This document shows, piece by piece, positions 59,986 through 64,000 of a stretch of 64,000 nucleotides of DNA; position 1 is the first letter of the stretch, and each line of letters opens with the position of its first letter. The position numbers were made by a program, and so were the translations under genes. This stretch comes from DT-110 sp030148525 (GTDB taxonomy: Bacteria > Bacteroidota > Bacteroidia > Chitinophagales > Saprospiraceae): positions 2,914,001 through 2,978,000 of the forward strand of contig OZ245751.1 in NCBI GenBank assembly GCA_965227445.1, written 5' to 3'. Below the pieces are notes generated by a model that ran no database searches, was not told where the DNA came from, and saw only the letters and a program-made list of their open reading frames with translations.

Positions 59986-62621
59986 TCGTCGCTCCGGCGA
60001 TGGAAACCGATCGTCTTCTTATTGAACACGAAGGAACTTTTGTCCAGCTTGAAAGTGGATACATCCTCCATTGTCAACACATTGTCAGGCGTCTTTTTGC
60101 GGTCTTCGGGAGGCAGAGCTGCCAAGCGAAGGTTTTGGTTTTTGATCGCCTCGTTAATGACCTGACGCACCGTCCGGGCATTGCCAAAGAATTTATCCCG
60201 GTATTCGTAGAGAAATCCCAGGTAATCCTTCAAATGGTCGCTGGCTTCCGGAGATGTAAGCATACTTTTCTCTTCCAACATCTGCAAAGCAATCTGATGC
60301 AACTCTGTCGGATGGTAATCGTCGAAGCGCAGGATCTTGTCAAAGCGGGAACTGAGGCCCGGGTTGGCTTTCAGAAAGCTTTCCATATTGTCGGGATATC
60401 CCGCCACGAAGAGGAAGAAACGACCTCTCAGATCCTCCATCCGTTTGAGCAGGGTTTGAATGGCTTCATCACCAAAATCACCCTGGCTGGTGCTTTTTTG
60501 CGTAAGCGCATAAGCCTCGTCTACAAACAATACTCCACCCAGTGCCTCTTCTGTTTTTTCGCTGGTCTTGATCGCAGTCTGCCCGACAAAGCCGGCTACC
60601 AGTCCCTGGCGATCAGTTTCCACCATATGCCCTCGCTCGAGCATACCCAGTGCTTTATAAATTTTGGTCAGGATGCGTGCGACCGTGGTCTTTCCCGTCC
60701 CCGGATTTCCGATAAAGACCGTATGCAGAAAGAAGTTGTTGAGCACGTCGCGGCCGGTTTCCCGGTAGAAGCGCACCAGGCGAACTAATTCGTTGATCTC
60801 GGCTTTGACATCGCTCATACCGATGAGGTGGTTCAATTCGTCGAGGGATGATTGCAATAAATCCTCATCGACTGGTATCTGAGGCAGTGCCCGGCTGGTG
60901 CGCACGGAAATTTGTTGCACGTCTTGCAACTCCACTGTTTGCAGTATTTCTTTTTCCAGGCTGCGCGGGCTTTCCATGGCCATGATCCGCAGACCCAGAT
61001 TGATCTTTGCTTTTTCTATCAAATCGTGCACGAAACGAGCATTACCGAACGAACGGTCACGGCGGCGGTAGGCATCGAGGATCAACTCGTCGATCACTCC
61101 GGCGGCATCTGTTTCGAGTTGGATGCCCATCTGCCGGGCGGCATAGCGGCCAATCTCCGACAGCTCCTGCGGAAGGTAATCGGGGAATTCGAAATGCAGT
61201 TTGAATCGGGACTTCAATCCGGGATTGGAATCCATAAACTGTTTCATTTCCTTGGGATAACCCGCCACGATCACGGCCAGATCCCCGGGACCATTGGACA
61301 TTTCCTTTACCAGGATCTCGATTACTTCCCGTCCGAAGTCTTTGGTGTCGTCATTTGACCGGGCCAGGGAATACGCTTCATCGATAAATAATACACCACC
61401 GCGTGCCTTTTCAATGGCTTCCTTCACCTTGGGTGCTGTCTGGCCGATGTATTCCCCTACCAGATCAACCCGGTCCACTTCGTGGACATGGCCTTTGGTC
61501 AGTAGTCCCATCTTTCGGTACAGCAGGCCCATCATAGTCGCTACGGTAGTTTTACCAGTACCGGGGTTCCCAATGAATACGGAGTGGACATTGATGTTTC
61601 CGTCCTCTTCAAATCCGCGTTCTTTACGGAGTTGCAGGAATTTGATATAGTTCGCGTGATTGCGAACCTGCTGCTTAATGTCGGATAGTCCGATCAGGCT
61701 ATCCAGTTTGGCCATGACCTCTTCGAAGCTGCGGCTATCTTCCTCACCCGGCGACAATATCACCGGTGATTGCCGATCGGGCAGCAATACGCCGGGGATA
61801 CCTTCCTCGGCTTCCTCCCCCACTTCGAAGGGCACCACGGCCAGCAGCTGGTCCATAAAGACCAGTTCGGCCGTGTATTTATCTTTCCGCCAGGAGCCCT
61901 TTACGTTGGAGCCCCAACCGGTGGTAATTTTGACCGTTTCGTCCCGCTTTTCGACCCGGTGCAGGCGCACCACCTGTCCTTTGAGTTCGCGGGCACCGTT
62001 GTAAAATTTGGTAAAAAGTTCGCACTGCCAGTCTTTGGTCAGGTGCTCATTCTGGAGGGTTATTTCCACGTAGATGTAGCGGGTTTCTTCGCTGCTAAAC
62101 GTTTTGCAATACACCCGGTCATCCTCGGTTACATCATCGTATGGGCCTTCGTACAGTCGGAGAGAGCGCACGCTCAGGTAGGGGTTCTCTCCCGGCAGGG
62201 AGTCTTTTGAGGCATCTTCAATGTAGAAGTATTTGGTGCCGACCTTTTCCCCCTCGATCCAGGCCTCCCAGTAGTAGGTACCCTTTTTCCAAAAAGCACC
62301 TTCATTCTTATTCCCCCACCCTTCGCGGATGTAGACTACGTTATCGTACTTGCTTACTTTTTTCCGCAAGGGTAAATAGCAAATCTCTTTGCGGCCTTTT
62401 TTCAGGGAAAAACACTTCAGCTCGACATCAATCTCCCAGTCCTCCTTATCGAATTGCTTATTAAAAAAGGACAATTCGGCATACACGTAGGTCGTTTCGT
62501 ACCGGTCAAACACCTGGCGATATTTCTTTTTATTATCGGCCAGCCATTCGGTAGAAGCGTATACCTTAAGTTCTTTGAACTTATAGTTTTTAGACCCAGA
62601 TTGCTGTAACTCTTCAGACAT
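59982..62621 (-). CDS. Double CbbX/SpoVK-type AAA+ protein with two N-terminal beta domains
   Basis: In this 879-residue protein residues ~10-145 and ~150-270 are two related beta-sandwich segments; both carry a 'GWG.....G.W.K..Y' pattern ('REGWGNKNEGAFWKKGTYYWEAW' and 'TTGWGSNVKGSWRKDKYTAELVF'). Two CbbX-type AAA+ domains follow. The first has Walker A 'GNPGTGKTT' near 351, pore segment 'YIGQTAPKVKEAI' and Walker B 'GGVLFIDEAYSL'. The second has 'GNPGTGKTT' near 637, 'FVGQTAIKTSEKT' and 'GGVLFVDEAYAL'. Both ATPase sites look complete. CbbX remodels Rubisco, but here the client is unknown and no Rubisco is present. It is divergent from another AAA+ gene at 62899. Confidence 0.88.
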   Translation of the reverse strand: MSEELQQSGSKNYKFKELKVYASTEWLADNKKKYRQVFDRYETTYVYAELSFFNKQFDKEDWEIDVELKCFSLKKGRKEICYLPLRKKVSKYDNVVYIREGWGNKNEGAFWKKGTYYWEAWIEGEKVGTKYFYIEDASKDSLPGENPYLSVRSLRLYEGPYDDVTEDDRVYCKTFSSEETRYIYVEITLQNEHLTKDWQCELFTKFYNGARELKGQVVRLHRVEKRDETVKITTGWGSNVKGSWRKDKYTAELVFMDQLLAVVPFEVGEEAEEGIPGVLLPDRQSPVILSPGEEDSRSFEEVMAKLDSLIGLSDIKQQVRNHANYIKFLQLRKERGFEEDGNINVHSVFIGNPGTGKTTVATMMGLLYRKMGLLTKGHVHEVDRVDLVGEYIGQTAPKVKEAIEKARGGVLFIDEAYSLARSNDDTKDFGREVIEILVKEMSNGPGDLAVIVAGYPKEMKQFMDSNPGLKSRFKLHFEFPDYLPQELSEIGRYAARQMGIQLETDAAGVIDELILDAYRRRDRSFGNARFVHDLIEKAKINLGLRIMAMESPRSLEKEILQTVELQDVQQISVRTSRALPQIPVDEDLLQSSLDELNHLIGMSDVKAEINELVRLVRFYRETGRDVLNNFFLHTVFIGNPGTGKTTVARILTKIYKALGMLERGHMVETDRQGLVAGFVGQTAIKTSEKTEEALGGVLFVDEAYALTQKSTSQGDFGDEAIQTLLKRMEDLRGRFFLFVAGYPDNMESFLKANPGLSSRFDKILRFDDYHPTELHQIALQMLEEKSMLTSPEASDHLKDYLGFLYEYRDKFFGNARTVRQVINEAIKNQNLRLAALPPEDRKKTPDNVLTMEDVSTFKLDKSSFVFNKKTIGFHRRSDD

Positions 62622-62898
62622 GCATTTCTTTTACGGAGAAGATTCCACTAGGTTAACCTTGTCCGAACTGAACAACGAGGGTTAGTTGAGTGTATCGCTA
62701 AGGTAGCAACACCTGAACGTTTGTACCGTACTAATATGCTGCTTTTTGTAGCAATTTTTAAATTTTTGTTGCGATTTACTCCCCTCCTATAAGTAGGTAC
62801 GACCCTCAAATTAACGGGTACACGATCGCTTTATTTTGTTATTAATTCGGTACTGACTACCTTCCCACCCATTTCGATTCCCACTTTTTAATGCGACA
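62622..62898. other. Divergent intergenic region between two AAA+ genes
   Basis: 277 bases with no gene I can support. An AT-rich run at 62741-62775 (tttttgtagcaatttttaaatttttgttgcg) is a likely promoter zone for one or both divergent AAA+ genes. The near-palindrome 'gcaattttt...aaatttttgttgc' lies inside it and could be an operator. Confidence 0.4.
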
Positions 62899-64000
62899 TG
62901 GTACAGCTCGAGCTCACCTTTCCAACCTGGGTCCAACAAGTAAGTCTTCAGGATAAGCCCCACTTCCAGCTGCGCCCGCTGTTTGTACCTTTCCCTCAGG
63001 TAACAAACCAACGGTACCAAAGTGCATTGACTCAACTCAAGAAGGAAGTCCAAAACGCCTTTAAATACCCGGAATTAGATCGCAACAGTATCAACCAGTT
63101 GCAGTGGTTTATGTTCAAGCCGGAACTCCAAATGGAACGCGTCCGGTTTCAGTTCAACCTGGGTAAACAACCCATCGACGGGGCTTTTATGATCATCCGG
63201 TTTAAGGTACGCGGCCTGGCTTGCCTGTACCTGCCGGCCTGCGATCACATGATGCTGATCGAGCGTGGAACGGGCTCGACGGATCGGCGCCAACAACTTC
63301 GGGAAGCCATCAAAAAATACCTCAGGCAGGAGCGGGATATCCTGGATGATGAATTCGATCCGCAGCAATACTATGCCGGCCGCAAGGACTTCCTCACCGA
63401 TACATCGGTAAAGGTGAGTGTTTCCTTTGTACCCAACACCTTTGAACGGCAGCAAACGGCGCCAATGTTTGCCCACTTGTTCCAATCCGACGATTTCCAG
63501 GGCATGTTCGAGGTATACAAAGTAGCCAGGGATCTCACTGAGGAATACCCCGACGACCTGCAGCGGGCTTATTTTCGGGAGGAAGCCGTGCAGCAATTGC
63601 GGACTTCCCTGCTATCGACATCCCATACGCCCCTGGTATTGGTGGGTCGGGAGGGCATTGGCCGACATACCGTTCTGCACGAACTGGTCTACCAATACGT
63701 CAAAGAGAACCAGGAAAAGGAACAGCGGTTTCGGTCCGTTTTCCTGCTCGATCCTACCCGGGTCATTGCCGGCATGAGCATCGTCGGAATGTGGCAAAAA
63801 CGCTTTGAAGCCATCTTACAATTTCTGATCGAGCCCTCAGAGGAGCATACTGACTCCCACATATTGGTGGTTGATAATCCCATTGCGTTGCTCCGCATTG
63901 GCACCTCCGCCAGTAATAGCCTGACCCTGTCGGATGTACTCAAACCCTATCTGGAGCAACGGAAACTTCCCTTACTATTGATCGCCAGCCCCCAGGAATG
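62899..64000 (+). CDS. ClpB-like AAA+ protein with degenerate first ATPase domain (3' partial)
   Basis: The frame is open from ATG 62899 through the window end (367 codons seen). The first ~225 residues are an unrecognised mixed alpha-beta region ('FRLRPLF'-like strands, 'REAIKKYLRQERDILDDEFDPQQYY'). From ~227 it resembles the Clp D1 layout ('YFREEAVQQLRTSLLSTSHTPLVLVGREGIGRHTVLHEL'). Walker A reads GREGIGRHT, with Arg for the Lys, and Walker B reads 'ILVVDNPIALL', with Asn for the catalytic Glu. 'LKPYLEQRKLPLLLIASPQE' matches the D1 'L.P.L..G.l..IgATT' stretch. The layout parallels the protein at 7884. A second AAA domain is expected beyond the window. Confidence 0.75.

Noticed and set aside
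59982..62621. Rubisco activase function for the CbbX-like protein
   Set aside because: No Rubisco or carbon-fixation gene is in view, and the tandem AAA layout with beta domains differs from CbbX.

Overview
This window looks like chromosomal DNA from a Bacteroidota bacterium, most likely in or near the Saprospiria (Lewinella-like). The signs are two type IX secretion (T9SS) cargo proteins with type B and type A C-terminal sorting domains, a PorP/SprF protein, a multicopy 'VDAG.YGPVC...GGTFSG.GV' adhesin repeat, Bacteroidota-style TAnnTTTG promoter boxes, and CcmB/CcmC/CcmD with the N-terminally extended CcmC form. The placement is by recognition only; no search was run.

Layout. 1-3.4 kb: the end of an SprB-repeat T9SS type B protein followed by porP/sprF. 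3.6-7.3 kb: lon protease and an RlmI-like rRNA methyltransferase. 7.3-7.9 kb: a repeat nest with two cloverleaf-like nested palindromes, one inside a MITE-like element. 7.9-11.3 kb: a two-AAA ClpB/ClpA-like protein whose first ATPase domain lacks a Walker B, coupled to a DUF819 permease. 11.3-12.1 kb: non-coding repeats with a 137-bp tandem array. 12.1-30.3 kb: an FRG-domain protein and a 17.2-kb gene for a ~5,740-residue secreted adhesin. That gene has a thioester-like N-terminus, dozens of Ig/PKD-like repeats, three Asp-Gly arrays, a 3,780-bp-period internal duplication and a type A sorting signal. 30.7-31.2 kb: 119-bp tandem repeats next to tRNA-Ser(UGA) and its terminator.

31.5-37 kb: TraB/GumN protein, Lrp/AsnC regulator, glutamate dehydrogenase, and ccmD-ccmC-ccmB. 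37-46.3 kb: an amidase, a GH3/beta-lactamase fusion, a DUF3267 zincin, a HAD hydrolase and a large SF1-helicase-like protein in which every helicase motif I can read is degraded. 46.7-53.5 kb: a PAS-AraC regulator, a YwqK-type lipoprotein, a DUF4340-like protein, Nudix, pyrE, M42 peptidase and a UbiA-like protein. 53.7-64 kb: pdhA, recF, a DUF721 protein, a lipoprotein, an S8 protease, a methyltransferase, a double-CbbX AAA+ protein and the start of a second ClpB-like protein with degenerate first-domain motifs.

Most of the window is housekeeping. The accessory interest lies in the giant adhesin and its repeat dynamics, the nested palindromic repeats, the motif-dead helicase, and the ClpB-like proteins with damaged first AAA domains.
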